Origin: JAFGRU01 sp963665915
GTDB lineage: Bacteria; Desulfobacterota; Desulfuromonadia; Desulfuromonadales; JAAYDE01
Length of the DNA stretch: 64,000 nt
Reading direction: 5' to 3'
NCBI GenBank assembly: GCA_963665915.2
Contig: CAXXSG010000005.1
Coordinates: 168,617-232,616 of the forward strand
In this document: positions 8,718 through 17,503 of the stretch, piece by piece
Layout: the number at the start of each line of letters is the position of its first letter
Numbering within the stretch: the first letter of the stretch is position 1
The notes under the pieces: model-generated
What the model was told of the DNA's origin: nothing
Database searches by the model: none
What the model saw: the letters and a program-made list of their open reading frames with translations, nothing else
Translations under genes and position numbers: made by a program

Positions 8718-9692
8718 GTGAACTTCTTAAAAAACAAAGGACCACAGAAAAAGAGCAATTCCGATCCGGGGGCCTGTATGGAGGTTTCTGAAAAAAAATC
8801 ATCTATATTAATTGTGGATGATGAAACGATCAATATTCAGATTCTCAAAATAGCACTGGCCGACTATTTTATTCAGTCGGCCACAAATGGATTAGACGCA
8901 CTGCGTATCAGCCAGTCCCAAAACCCTCCGGATATCATTCTTCTTGATATCATGATGCCTGAGATGGACGGCTTTCAGATTTGCCGGGAACTAAAAAGCA
9001 ATCCGCAGACCGTTAATATACCGATTATTTTCATTACCGCTTTAACTGAGGATAAAAAAGAGGAAAAAGGACTCGCTTTGGGTGCCGTGGATTATATCAC
9101 CAAGCCTTTCCGCATTCCCATTGTCCAGGCGAGGGTCAAAAACCACCTTCAACTAAAAAAAAGTCTCGATATCCTTGAAAATCTTTCAACTCTGGATTTC
9201 CTCACAAACATCCCGAACCGCCGACGTTTCAATGAAGTCCTTATTTCTGAATGGCGTCACGCTCTGCGCGCCATGAGTCAACTGTCTCTGATAATTATTG
9301 ACATCGATTTTTTCAAGCTTTTCAACGACAGCTACGGCCATCTGGCCGGCGACGCCTGTCTGCAAAAAATTTCGAAGGTACTGGTCGAAACTCTGAACCG
9401 CTCCACCGATTTTGCTGCACGTTTCGGAGGGGAGGAATTTGTGGTGATACTTCCTGAGACCAGCCAAGAGGGAGCTCTGAATTTAGCGAAAAATTTCCAG
9501 AAAGCCATTGCTGCAATGTCCATCCCCCACAGTAAATCTCCTATCAGCGAATTTGTGACCGTCAGTTTTGGCATCGCAACTTTTCGACCTTCCAACGACT
9601 CCGACCCTTCCGAAATAATCCGCCTGGCCGACAGCATGCTGTACAAAGCCAAGGCAGAGGGCAGAAATTGTATTCGAGCCACGTCAGACTGA
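8718..9692 (+). CDS. Response regulator with diguanylate cyclase (REC-GGDEF)
   Basis: Phosphorylation-controlled synthesis of c-di-GMP (PleD/WspR-like layout). 324 aa: REC domain at ~30-145 with acidic pocket VDDE, phospho-acceptor Asp ~76 in IILLDIMMPEMDG, and the Lys of TKPFR; then a GGDEF domain at ~155-320 with active-site RFGGEEF at ~236-241. RSTD, five residues before GGEEF, matches the RxxD inhibitory site, so product inhibition is likely. The start is GTG 8718; an in-frame ATG about 20 codons on (MEVSEKK) is an alternative. No cognate kinase is adjacent. A strong terminator follows. Confidence 0.93.
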   Translation: MNFLKNKGPQKKSNSDPGACMEVSEKKSSILIVDDETINIQILKIALADYFIQSATNGLDALRISQSQNPPDIILLDIMMPEMDGFQICRELKSNPQTVNIPIIFITALTEDKKEEKGLALGAVDYITKPFRIPIVQARVKNHLQLKKSLDILENLSTLDFLTNIPNRRRFNEVLISEWRHALRAMSQLSLIIIDIDFFKLFNDSYGHLAGDACLQKISKVLVETLNRSTDFAARFGGEEFVVILPETSQEGALNLAKNFQKAIAAMSIPHSKSPISEFVTVSFGIATFRPSNDSDPSEIIRLADSMLYKAKAEGRNCIRATSD

Positions 9693-9712
9693 ATATCTCT
9701 CAAATCTTTAAA

Positions 9713-9748
9713 AATGTGAAAGCCACCCGAACAGGTGGCTTTCACATT
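9713..9748. terminator. Bidirectional terminator between convergent genes
   Basis: Perfect 15-bp inverted repeat (arms 9713-9727 and 9734-9748, core GAAAGCCACC) with a 6-nt loop, between the convergent diguanylate cyclase and tpx genes. Confidence 0.85.
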
Positions 9749-9752
9749 ATCG

Positions 9753-10271
9753 TTATCTGATCAAATCTCTGGCAGCAGTCAGTGCGGCCTCATAGTCAGG
9801 CTCATCCGTCACCTCCGGAACAATTTCCCGATAGCGAATGATCCCTTCCCGGTCAAGCACGAATACGGTCCGAGCCAAAAGTCGAAGTTCTTTAATAAGG
9901 ACACCGAACGACTGTCCGAAAGCCGTGTCGCGATAATCCGAAAGGGTTGTCAGTCGGCTAACACCAGCAGCCCCGCACCAGCGGCTTTGAGCAAAAGGAA
10001 GGTCGACACTTATGGCGAGCACCTGGACTTCTTGCCCCAGTCCGGCAGCCTCTGTATTGAAGCGCCGGGTTTCTGCCGCACAAACCGGCGTATCCAGAGA
10101 AGGTAAGGTAGTCACAATACAAACTTTATTGCGATAAGTCGCCAAGGGAACCGAGGACAGATCGTTGGCAACCAGTTCGCAATCCGGTGCAACGTCACCA
10201 ACAACGGGCACTTTGCCCGTCAGGGTGACAGGATTTCCTTTTAAGGTTATCTTTCCAGTCTGTTCTTCCAT
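9753..10271 (-). CDS. tpx: Thiol peroxidase (Tpx-type 2-Cys peroxiredoxin)
   Basis: Reduces hydrogen peroxide and alkyl peroxides using thioredoxin. 172 aa; the peroxidatic Cys is C64 in the Tpx signature PSLDTPVC and the resolving Cys is C99 in LPFAQSRWC, the spacing expected for atypical 2-Cys Tpx. ATG 10271 has GAGG 5 nt upstream; a GTG two codons earlier would overlap that site. It is convergent with the diguanylate cyclase. Together with desulfoferrodoxin it could remove the peroxide that superoxide reduction produces. Confidence 0.95.
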   Translation of the reverse strand: MEEQTGKITLKGNPVTLTGKVPVVGDVAPDCELVANDLSSVPLATYRNKVCIVTTLPSLDTPVCAAETRRFNTEAAGLGQEVQVLAISVDLPFAQSRWCGAAGVSRLTTLSDYRDTAFGQSFGVLIKELRLLARTVFVLDREGIIRYREIVPEVTDEPDYEAALTAARDLIR

Positions 10272-10696
10272 TGCCACCTCGCTTTCAAAAATACTGTTTT
10301 TGAAAATATATTTGGCAGCTGAAAACCACCAGTTAATTTCGATACGTTATCGGACCTTTTCAGGCGATCCAAAATTCCCCTTTATTTTAATACTGTCAGA
10401 TTTTTTCAGTAACGCAAAGGCATTTAGCATCGTTGTAAACCGAGGCAAAGACATTCTGAACGAAAACAGCACAGACGCTGAAATATATCAAATTGCCGGA
10501 ATGAGTTTTTAGTTCGAAAAGGCTAATCTTACTCAAGATTCAGAGTAAACGGGACAGAGATATCTTACTTCATATTATTTTTAAATATATTTAACAGCTA
10601 TTTAGATTGTATTTTTTAATGTATTGTTTTATATGCAAAACAAAAAAGGGCCTAATATAAAAAAGATTATTGCGATGTTGAAACCATCATTCTGCA
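10272..10696. other. AT-rich intergenic region upstream of tpx
   Basis: About 425 bp containing the tpx promoter region and the sequence downstream of the DUF190 gene. I see no gene, RNA element or convincing hairpin. Short open frames here lack ribosome sites and family features. Confidence 0.35.
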
Positions 10697-11035
10697 TCAC
10701 GTATTCCGGCTGCGGTAAAGGCGGATTTTCACTTTTTCCAGGGTCACAAGTCCGTCCTTGATGGCCTCATCGACTACAGGCATAAAAGCTTCAATTCTCT
10801 CATTTTTATCGACAATTTCAATTACAAGCGGAAGATCAGTGGACAATCGCAGAATTTTGGCCGTATGAACACGACTTGTGGCGCCAAAACCCTCCAGCCC
10901 GCGCAAGACGGTTGCCCCGGCAAGTCCCACCTCACGAGCTTTACGAACTAACCAGGAATAAAGAGGCATTCCCTCGTGTTTGTCACTTTCACCGATGTAA
11001 ATCCTCAACAGTTGCCCTTCCTCGGGAAGAATCAT
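10697..11035 (-). CDS. DUF190 protein partnered with the fluoride exporter
   Basis: 112-aa PII-like-fold protein of the DUF190 family (EGQLLRIYIGESDKHEG, LVRKAREVGLAGATVLRGLEGFG). DUF190 genes are often next to crcB; the protein resembles PII and is suspected to be regulatory, but its ligand is not established. The start has GAGGTG 5 nt upstream. It begins 8 bp after the crcB stop, so the two are one transcriptional unit. Confidence 0.85.
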   Translation of the reverse strand: MILPEEGQLLRIYIGESDKHEGMPLYSWLVRKAREVGLAGATVLRGLEGFGATSRVHTAKILRLSTDLPLVIEIVDKNERIEAFMPVVDEAIKDGLVTLEKVKIRLYRSRNT

Positions 11036-11043
11036 TTTTCACC

Positions 11044-11433
11044 TCACAGGTAACGGGTCAAACCGTAGCCGAACCAGACGGCCGTTAATCCAACCAGGAC
11101 CTGAACCACCACGTTAACAAAAGTAAGCACAAACTCTCCGTCACGCAACAAGGCCCAGCTCTCAAATCCAAAGGTCGAGAAAGTTGTAAAACCTCCCAGA
11201 AAACCGATCAGCAGCAACAATCTCAACTCAGGAGTAAAAAGTTGTCGGAGCTCCATGAGCCCACCGCCAAGGCCGATCAAGAAACACCCCAGAATATTCA
11301 CGACCATCGTGCCAAGAGGAAATGTCGTTACCTGGGTCAGCTGATGGACAGCTCCCGCCAGGGAATAGCGGCAGATCGCACCGAAAAAACCGCCCGCCCC
11401 GACCAGCAAAAGATTCAACATACCGGATTTCAT
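11044..11433 (-). CDS. crcB: Fluoride exporter CrcB/FluC
   Basis: 129-aa inner-membrane protein with four hydrophobic segments, the dual-topology Fluc channel that relieves fluoride toxicity. The motifs GAGGFFGAICRY, TMVVNILGCFLIG (Asn in TM2) and GFLGGFTTFSTFG (the phenylalanine-rich, central-sodium-site region) are all present. The start was placed at ATG 11433; the only GGAG lies ~15 nt upstream and an in-frame TTG overlaps it, so the start is uncertain by a few codons. I looked for a fluoride riboswitch upstream and found no match. Confidence 0.9.
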   Translation of the reverse strand: MKSGMLNLLLVGAGGFFGAICRYSLAGAVHQLTQVTTFPLGTMVVNILGCFLIGLGGGLMELRQLFTPELRLLLLIGFLGGFTTFSTFGFESWALLRDGEFVLTFVNVVVQVLVGLTAVWFGYGLTRYL

Positions 11434-11599
11434 GAAAACGATTGAAAACTCCAATTATTTAATGGGAATCAAGCATGCCTCTTCGTTACCATTTTGACAG
11501 CGTATTTTCAAGATTTATCCTGCGCAAAACAGTTTTCCTTTTGTCCTCGCCGAATCACAAAAGATCCCTTTAAAAAACGCACAAAGAACCCTGAAACAA

Positions 11600-12253
11600 T
11601 CAATTGGCGGATATCGCTTTCAGTAAAAATCTTGTAATTTCCTCGGGGTGCGTCACCACCATTCCCTGCCCCGCTCCGGAAACTATGCGACAATTTCCAA
11701 CCTCTACCGGGAACATCATTGTGTCGTCTTCGCCATGAATGGCAAAAACAGGACATCTGATCGGCAATTCAGAGTAGTAATTCAATGAGAGGCGCCCGCC
11801 AAGAACCAGCAACTCATCTGGAGAGTCGGCGAGCATTTGCCGAACCAACTGATATAGTTGCGGATGGTCTTTTCCAAATACCTTTTTAAAGGTCTTGTGC
11901 GATCCAAGAATTGAACGCATCATTCTATTAGGAAGGTTGCAGGCCAGACGTCCAAGACGCTGGGCCAGAGGGTCAACAGAGCGCGAAGAAAGTCCGCTGC
12001 TTATCAGGATCAAACCGCTGATGTGGCGTTGCCGAGCAATCTCCGCAGCCACCATACCACCAAAAGAGACACCGCCGATCATGTCATGTTCCTTCGGCTC
12101 AAGCACCTCGACCATTCGGGCTGCAAAAGTTGCCATGGTGTCCTCGGAGTGAGGCGAAAGGAGCCTTGGAAGAACAAGCTCAACCGGCAATTTGCCTAAG
12201 AAAGAAAAAATTCGCTCATCGGCTCCCAATGCTGGTAAAAGAAATAGTCGCAT
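11600..12253 (-). CDS. Alpha/beta hydrolase
   Basis: 217-aa alpha/beta-hydrolase fold protein. Nucleophile elbow GVSFGG (Ser ~72), acid in HGEDDTMMF (near residue 178) and His in VTHPEE near the C-terminus make a complete triad. MRLFLLPALGADERIF is typical of small esterase-like members. GAGG lies 8 nt upstream of ATG 12253. There is no cap domain of note and no export signal. The substrate is unknown and the neighbours give no hint. Confidence 0.8.
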   Translation of the reverse strand: MRLFLLPALGADERIFSFLGKLPVELVLPRLLSPHSEDTMATFAARMVEVLEPKEHDMIGGVSFGGMVAAEIARQRHISGLILISSGLSSRSVDPLAQRLGRLACNLPNRMMRSILGSHKTFKKVFGKDHPQLYQLVRQMLADSPDELLVLGGRLSLNYYSELPIRCPVFAIHGEDDTMMFPVEVGNCRIVSGAGQGMVVTHPEEITRFLLKAISAN

Positions 12254-12540
12254 TATAATGACCTCAGTCCCCGATACACGGTTTTGTTCTTTCAATAAAG
12301 ACCTTTCGAACAAATATTTTTTTATTTGGACGATAAAATCAGTTCAAACCATTGATAAATGAATAATTTCTGGCTTTTTACTTACAATTTTATTATCATC
12401 GCGAACAATTTTCATAAATCACTGAAATACAGAAAAAAAGATTTGGCATTACGTAAAACGCAAAATGAATTCTTCCCGCAACCTGACTACTTTTCAAAAA
12501 ATATTTTATTCCTCATTTTGAAGCATTTTTCTGAAATCAC

Positions 12541-14505
12541 ATGAACCCGTTTTTCTATTCTCTCATATTTATCGTTTCAGGCGGCGTGGCAGCGTTGCTT
12601 TTTCATAAAATACCACGTCTGGCCAGAATCCTGCCTGTAATTGCCATCGCCATTGGTAGCATCGCTGCTCTCACAGCGGTTTCCAACAATTCCACCCTGC
12701 AGCAACCTGCGACTGTTGAGTGGTTATGGCTGGAGATGATCCCCCTCTCTTTCAGGATGGATTCCCTCTCGGCATTTTTCCTGATTCCCATTTTCATAAT
12801 CGCTTTTTTTGCAGCGCTTTACAGTTTTGATTATCTCGATAATCCGCGACGGGGATTGCGAACAGGGGTAAATTATTTCTTCTTTACCGTCCTTATTGCC
12901 GCAATGGGACTCGTCGTCTGCGCTGACAACATCATTGCCCTGGCTCTGTCCTGGGAGTTCATGTCCATTGCCTCTTGTTTCCTGGTTTTATATGATTATG
13001 AACAGAAGGAAAACCGTCAGGCGGGCTATATCTTTTTTATTTTCACCCAAGCCGGGGCGATGTTTCTGTTTGCCGCTTTCGGTGTTCTTTATGCCCAGAC
13101 CGGGAGCTTAAACCTTGCCGCGGCCTCCGAGCTGACAGCTGAATTCAAACTCATCGTCTTCATTTTGTCCTTTATCGGCTTCGGGTCGAAAGCCGGCATT
13201 TTCCCTTTTCATATCTGGCTGCCCTACGCCCACACGGCTGCGCCCAGTCACATCTCCGCTTTCATGTCGGGCGTCATGATTAAAATGGGCATTTACGGAA
13301 TTCTCAGATTTTATTTCCTGCTTGAGACGCAAGCCCCTGTTTACGGGCAGATTGTCCTCAGCTTCGGCGTTGCCTCCGGCATACTGGGGATTATTTATGC
13401 CCTCGGGCAGAACAACATCAAGAGAATGCTGGCTTACTCCAGCATCGAAAATATTGGGATCATACTGATCGGCATGGGCATGGGCATGCTTGGCGCCGCA
13501 TCCGGAAAGCCCGTTCTTGCTTTCTGGTGCTTCACCGGCACATTCCTCCATGTCCTTAATCACTCCCTTTTCAAGAGCCTTCTCTTTATGGGCGCGGGCT
13601 CGGTTCTTCATGGCACCGGGACTTCCTCCATAGACCGCCTGGGCGGTCTTTTGAAAAGCATGAAGTTCACAGGGGTCGCTTTTTTGTCCGGTTCACTAGC
13701 GATCTGCGCTCTGCCCCCTTTTAACGGTTTTGTAAGTGAATTTTTGATTTACATGGGCTCCTTCAAAGGAAATTCTTTGGAAGGTTCCTATTTTCTCTTT
13801 GCTGTGCTTGCTATTGTCGCTCTGGCCGTTATCGGCGGCTTGGCCCTGGCCTGCTTTACCAAGGTCGTGGGCATCGTTTTCCTTGGCGAGCCACGCTCCT
13901 CGCAGGTGGAAAATGTTCACGAGTGCGGCACACTGATGCGCTTCGCCATGGCGGCTCTAGCCCTTGCCTGCCTTGCCATCGGGCTCTTTCCGGCGATAGT
14001 TGTGAACCCCGTGGCAGTAATGACCAACACCCTGCTAAATAGACCCGAGGTCCCCATCACGAACCTGCTCGTCCTTTGTCATAACATTTCCCTTGGAGCT
14101 GCGATCTTTTTGGGCCTGACCCTTTTGATTCTGTGTCTTCGACATTTGCTCTATCGCAGAAAAGAGGTCACCAACAGACCGACGTGGGGCTGCGGCTTTA
14201 CCTGCGCGACTCCCCGCATCCAGTATACCGGTACTTCCTTCGCCTCACCTATACTCGATTTTTTCCGGCCGGTCGCCCCTCTCCATGAGGAATACGACCG
14301 CCTCACCGGTCCATTCCCAGGTGCCTCGACTTACCACTCAACCACGGAAGACCGTGCAGAGAAGGTCGCCACAAACGGTATTGCTCTACCTGTACTGCGA
14401 GTCCTGAAACGTTTGCGCTGGATACAGCATGGCAACATTCAACTTTACATTGCCTACATCGTTATCGGGATAATTCTGGCCACTTTATTAACCTATTTGA
14501 TGTAA
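12541..14505 (+). CDS. Ehr/Hyf-type complex: HyfB-like proton-pumping membrane subunit
   Basis: 654-aa polytopic membrane protein of the NuoL/M/N-Mrp antiporter family, closest in layout to HycC/HyfB of group 4 hydrogenases. Conserved elements include ALSWEFMSIASCFLV (TM5 Glu), SKAGIFPFHIWLPYAH and HISAFMSGVMIKMG (TM7 Lys), which form the proton half-channel in this family. First gene of a six-gene operon; the next starts 4 bp after its stop. The ribosome site is weak. It is expected to couple redox chemistry in the peripheral arm to ion translocation across the inner membrane. Confidence 0.88.
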   Translation: MNPFFYSLIFIVSGGVAALLFHKIPRLARILPVIAIAIGSIAALTAVSNNSTLQQPATVEWLWLEMIPLSFRMDSLSAFFLIPIFIIAFFAALYSFDYLDNPRRGLRTGVNYFFFTVLIAAMGLVVCADNIIALALSWEFMSIASCFLVLYDYEQKENRQAGYIFFIFTQAGAMFLFAAFGVLYAQTGSLNLAAASELTAEFKLIVFILSFIGFGSKAGIFPFHIWLPYAHTAAPSHISAFMSGVMIKMGIYGILRFYFLLETQAPVYGQIVLSFGVASGILGIIYALGQNNIKRMLAYSSIENIGIILIGMGMGMLGAASGKPVLAFWCFTGTFLHVLNHSLFKSLLFMGAGSVLHGTGTSSIDRLGGLLKSMKFTGVAFLSGSLAICALPPFNGFVSEFLIYMGSFKGNSLEGSYFLFAVLAIVALAVIGGLALACFTKVVGIVFLGEPRSSQVENVHECGTLMRFAMAALALACLAIGLFPAIVVNPVAVMTNTLLNRPEVPITNLLVLCHNISLGAAIFLGLTLLILCLRHLLYRRKEVTNRPTWGCGFTCATPRIQYTGTSFASPILDFFRPVAPLHEEYDRLTGPFPGASTYHSTTEDRAEKVATNGIALPVLRVLKRLRWIQHGNIQLYIAYIVIGIILATLLTYLM

Positions 14506-14509
14506 CATT

Positions 14510-15427
14510 ATGCGAACTGTCATTCTGCTCCTAATATCAATCTTTCTGATCCCGGTCCTGACAGCCTTCATCAAAAAGGTCAAAGCACTTCTGACCGGCA
14601 AGCAGGGTCCACCCCTGCTTATAAAATATTATACGCTTACCAAGCTTTTTGCCAAAGGTTCGGTTTACAGCACATCCACAACATTTATTTTCCGTTTCAT
14701 GCCCGTCATATCGCTGGCCGTGCCGCTTACGGCTCTCCTTTTCCTGCCTTTTGCTGGTTCCGCACCCCTGCTCACATTCCAGGGGGACGTTATTCTGGTG
14801 CTTTATCTTTTCGGCCTGTCTCGTTTTTTTACTGTCTGCGCTGCGCTCGATACCGCCTCTCCTTTCGAAGGGATGGGGGCCTCACGGGAGGTTTTCTTTT
14901 CCGTTTTGAGCGAAGCCACTATTTTTATTGTTCTAATTCTTTTTTTCCGCCTTAACGGCTCTCTTTCCCTGTCCGGTTATTTTACCGGGGAAAACGCCAT
15001 TAACCTCTGGCGACCAGAGGGAGGACTTCTTCTCCTGATCGTTGCCGCCATTTTCATGGTTTTGCTCGCAGAAAACTCCCGGGTTCCGGTTGATGACCCA
15101 GCCACCCATCTGGAACTGACCATGATTCATGAAGTTATGATTCTGGACCACAGCGGGCCGGACCTAGCCCTGATTGAACTGGGCGCCTGGAGCAAACTCT
15201 TTTTTTATGCCGCGTTGATCGGCAATATTCTTACACCTACCATCGAAGGACGCCCCTGGTTGAATTCCCTGGCTTTCTTTTTTGTGATTACTTTCATCTA
15301 TTTTGCCGTGGGTGTGGCGGAATCGATTACAGCCCGCTATAAAATGAACCTTGTTCCGAAATTCATCCTGACCTCTTTTTCCTTTGCCTTCTTTGCAACC
15401 ATTCTGACCATGGAGCTGAGCAGATGA
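14510..15427 (+). CDS. Ehr/Hyf-type complex: HyfC/HycD-like subunit (NuoH homologue)
   Basis: 305-aa membrane protein with about eight transmembrane segments. SPFEGMGASREVFFS and VDDPATHLELTMIHEVM are the signature loops of HycD/HyfC/EchB and match the NuoH quinone-chamber region of complex I. It anchors the peripheral small and large subunits to the membrane. Its end overlaps the next gene by 4 bp (ATGA), showing translational coupling. Confidence 0.9.
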   Translation: MRTVILLLISIFLIPVLTAFIKKVKALLTGKQGPPLLIKYYTLTKLFAKGSVYSTSTTFIFRFMPVISLAVPLTALLFLPFAGSAPLLTFQGDVILVLYLFGLSRFFTVCAALDTASPFEGMGASREVFFSVLSEATIFIVLILFFRLNGSLSLSGYFTGENAINLWRPEGGLLLLIVAAIFMVLLAENSRVPVDDPATHLELTMIHEVMILDHSGPDLALIELGAWSKLFFYAALIGNILTPTIEGRPWLNSLAFFFVITFIYFAVGVAESITARYKMNLVPKFILTSFSFAFFATILTMELSR

Positions 15428-16077
15428 TCCCTTTGGTTGATGCACTGCTGGCGTTGGTTTTTTTATCCGTTCTTTTTTCTTTGAATTGCCATCGCCTGCT
15501 TGGCTTGATCCGGATCATGGCGCTTCAGGGGGCATTGGTCTCCCTGGTCCCATTTCTACTGGAAAAGCATGATGAAATAACGCTCGTGAGCATCAGCTTC
15601 CTGCTGGTAGTTGTGATTATCAAAGGAATCGTCGTTCCCGCCATGCTGATGTTCGCCACCCGCAAAATTCAGATCCGCAAGGAAGTCGAGCCGATTATCA
15701 GCTACAATGCCTCTATTTTCGTCGGACTTCTCATCATTTACATGTCCGTTTTTGTCAGCGCCAGAATGTACCTATCCGCTTTAACCAGCTATCCCCTTCT
15801 ATTGCCTGCCGCTTTCACAACACTGGCTGCGGGTCTCTTCCTGCTGATGGCCAGGCGCAAAGCCATCACTCAGATCATCGGCTATCTGATGATGGAAAAC
15901 GGCATCTATCTGGCTGGCGCAGTGCTGGCCAAACAGGCCACAACACAACATATCGTCGAGTTTGGCGTTCTCCTCGACCTTCTAGTTGGAGTTATGATTA
16001 TGGGAATCATTCTGCACCGGATCAATCGCTCTTATGAAGATGCGGATACGGCTTTTCTTGAACAGTTGAAAGACTGA
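15424..16077 (+). CDS. Ehr/Hyf-type complex: HyfE-like subunit
   Basis: 217-aa membrane protein with six or seven hydrophobic segments. The C-terminal half contains ITQIIGYLMMENGIYLAG with the Glu of NuoK-type subunits, as in HyfE. It is one of the small ion-path subunits. Coupled to both neighbours: a 4-bp overlap upstream and 1 bp to the next start. Confidence 0.88.
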   Translation: MIPLVDALLALVFLSVLFSLNCHRLLGLIRIMALQGALVSLVPFLLEKHDEITLVSISFLLVVVIIKGIVVPAMLMFATRKIQIRKEVEPIISYNASIFVGLLIIYMSVFVSARMYLSALTSYPLLLPAAFTTLAAGLFLLMARRKAITQIIGYLMMENGIYLAGAVLAKQATTQHIVEFGVLLDLLVGVMIMGIILHRINRSYEDADTAFLEQLKD

Positions 16078-16078
16078 A

Positions 16079-17503
16079 ATGTTTGAGCAAATTTATCTCT
16101 TCCCGATAATTTTCGGCATAATGGCCTTTTCCCTGCCTCCTAGTGTGGGACGCTACCTGCTTGTCTTGAGCGGAACCTTTCATCTGGCTCTTGTCACCGA
16201 TACTCTGTTCATCAAGGCCCCTCCCTCCTCATTGTTTTTTCGAATGACCCCGGAAGGTCATCTGGTTCTGCTGCTTACAGCTTTCCTTTTTCTGGTTATC
16301 ACCTGGTATACCCTCTCCTATCTGAGGCATGAGGAGATGGCAAACGAGTCTGTCTTCTCCGGTTGCATGCTCCTGTTTCTCGGCACCATGAGTATGGCCG
16401 CCCTGTCTGATCACATCATTGTTTTCTGGATTGCCATTGAAGCCACCACCCTGGTCAGCGCTCCACTCATTTTCTTCAACAAATCCAAAGAAGCCCTGGA
16501 AGCCACCTGGAAATACGTCCTTATCTGTTCGGTCGGTATTGCACTCGCCCTGCTTGGAGCTTTTTTCGTCGTTCTGGCCATGGGTCAGAGCGGGATTGAA
16601 GTACCCCTGACCTTTACCGAACTTACGCGCCTGGCCACCCACATGGATCCGGTCTGGCTTAAGGGCGGTTTTATCTTTCTCCTTATTGGCTACGGCACCA
16701 AGATGGGCCTGGCCCCGATGCACACATGGCTCCCTGATGCCTATAGCGAATGCCCCTGCCCGGCCACAGCGTTAATGTCCGGTGCGCTCATCAGTTGCGC
16801 CTTTCTTGGGGTTTTCAAGGCTCATGTGCTGATGTATGCCGCCGGCCTTGGACACTTTTCGGGCAACCTGTTAATTATTTTCGGCCTGATTTCCATGCTG
16901 GTTGCGGCCATTTTTATTATCCAACAGTCGGATTATAAACGCCTCCTGGCCTATTCCAGCATAGAAAACATGGGCATCATCGCCATCGGCATCGGCATCG
17001 GCGGAATGGCCAGCTATGGGGCTATGCTCCACTTGGTACACCATGCCCTCATCAAATCCGGTCTGTTTTTGTCCTCCGGCAATATACTCCTCGGCTACGG
17101 CAGTAAACAGATTAAGGAAACCGGCAACATGGCCCGCCTCATGCCGCGCACCTTTGTCGCTTTTTTCAGTGGTTTTGCCGGGATTTCCGGGTTCCCCCCT
17201 TTCGGCCTTTTTATCAGTGAACTGTTAATCATTCTCGGCGCATTCCAACAAGGGGCTTACGTCGTTGTTACCCTGTTTATCCTCTGCCTGATTCTCATCT
17301 TTGCCGGCGCCTCGCGGAGCGTTATCCGCATGTCTTTCGGCAGTTGGAACGGAGAAATTCAAACAGGCGAAAAACTGTTGCGGATTATTCCATCCTATGT
17401 GCTTCTTGCTGCGTCCGTTACCCTCTGCATCTGGATACCGGACCGGATTTATCAACTCATCCTGAACGCCGTTGCAGCGATAGGAGGGGGCTTCCATGGA
17501 TAA
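16079..17503 (+). CDS. Ehr/Hyf-type complex: HyfF-like second antiporter subunit
   Basis: 474-aa NuoN/NuoL-family membrane protein, the HyfF equivalent. Visible motifs are FWIAIEATTLVSAPLIF (TM5 Glu), GYGTKMGLAPMHTWLPDAY and ALMSGALIS (family Lys position altered), and LLAYSSIENMGII. Two antiporter-like subunits (this and the first gene) point to a two-channel Hyf/Ehr complex instead of a minimal Ech-type one. It overlaps the large-subunit gene by 8 bp. Confidence 0.88.
   Translation: MFEQIYLFPIIFGIMAFSLPPSVGRYLLVLSGTFHLALVTDTLFIKAPPSSLFFRMTPEGHLVLLLTAFLFLVITWYTLSYLRHEEMANESVFSGCMLLFLGTMSMAALSDHIIVFWIAIEATTLVSAPLIFFNKSKEALEATWKYVLICSVGIALALLGAFFVVLAMGQSGIEVPLTFTELTRLATHMDPVWLKGGFIFLLIGYGTKMGLAPMHTWLPDAYSECPCPATALMSGALISCAFLGVFKAHVLMYAAGLGHFSGNLLIIFGLISMLVAAIFIIQQSDYKRLLAYSSIENMGIIAIGIGIGGMASYGAMLHLVHHALIKSGLFLSSGNILLGYGSKQIKETGNMARLMPRTFVAFFSGFAGISGFPPFGLFISELLIILGAFQQGAYVVVTLFILCLILIFAGASRSVIRMSFGSWNGEIQTGEKLLRIIPSYVLLAASVTLCIWIPDRIYQLILNAVAAIGGGFHG

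Noticed and set aside
11434..11599. Fluoride riboswitch upstream of crcB
   Set aside because: No match to the conserved crcB-motif core could be found by eye on the transcribed strand.
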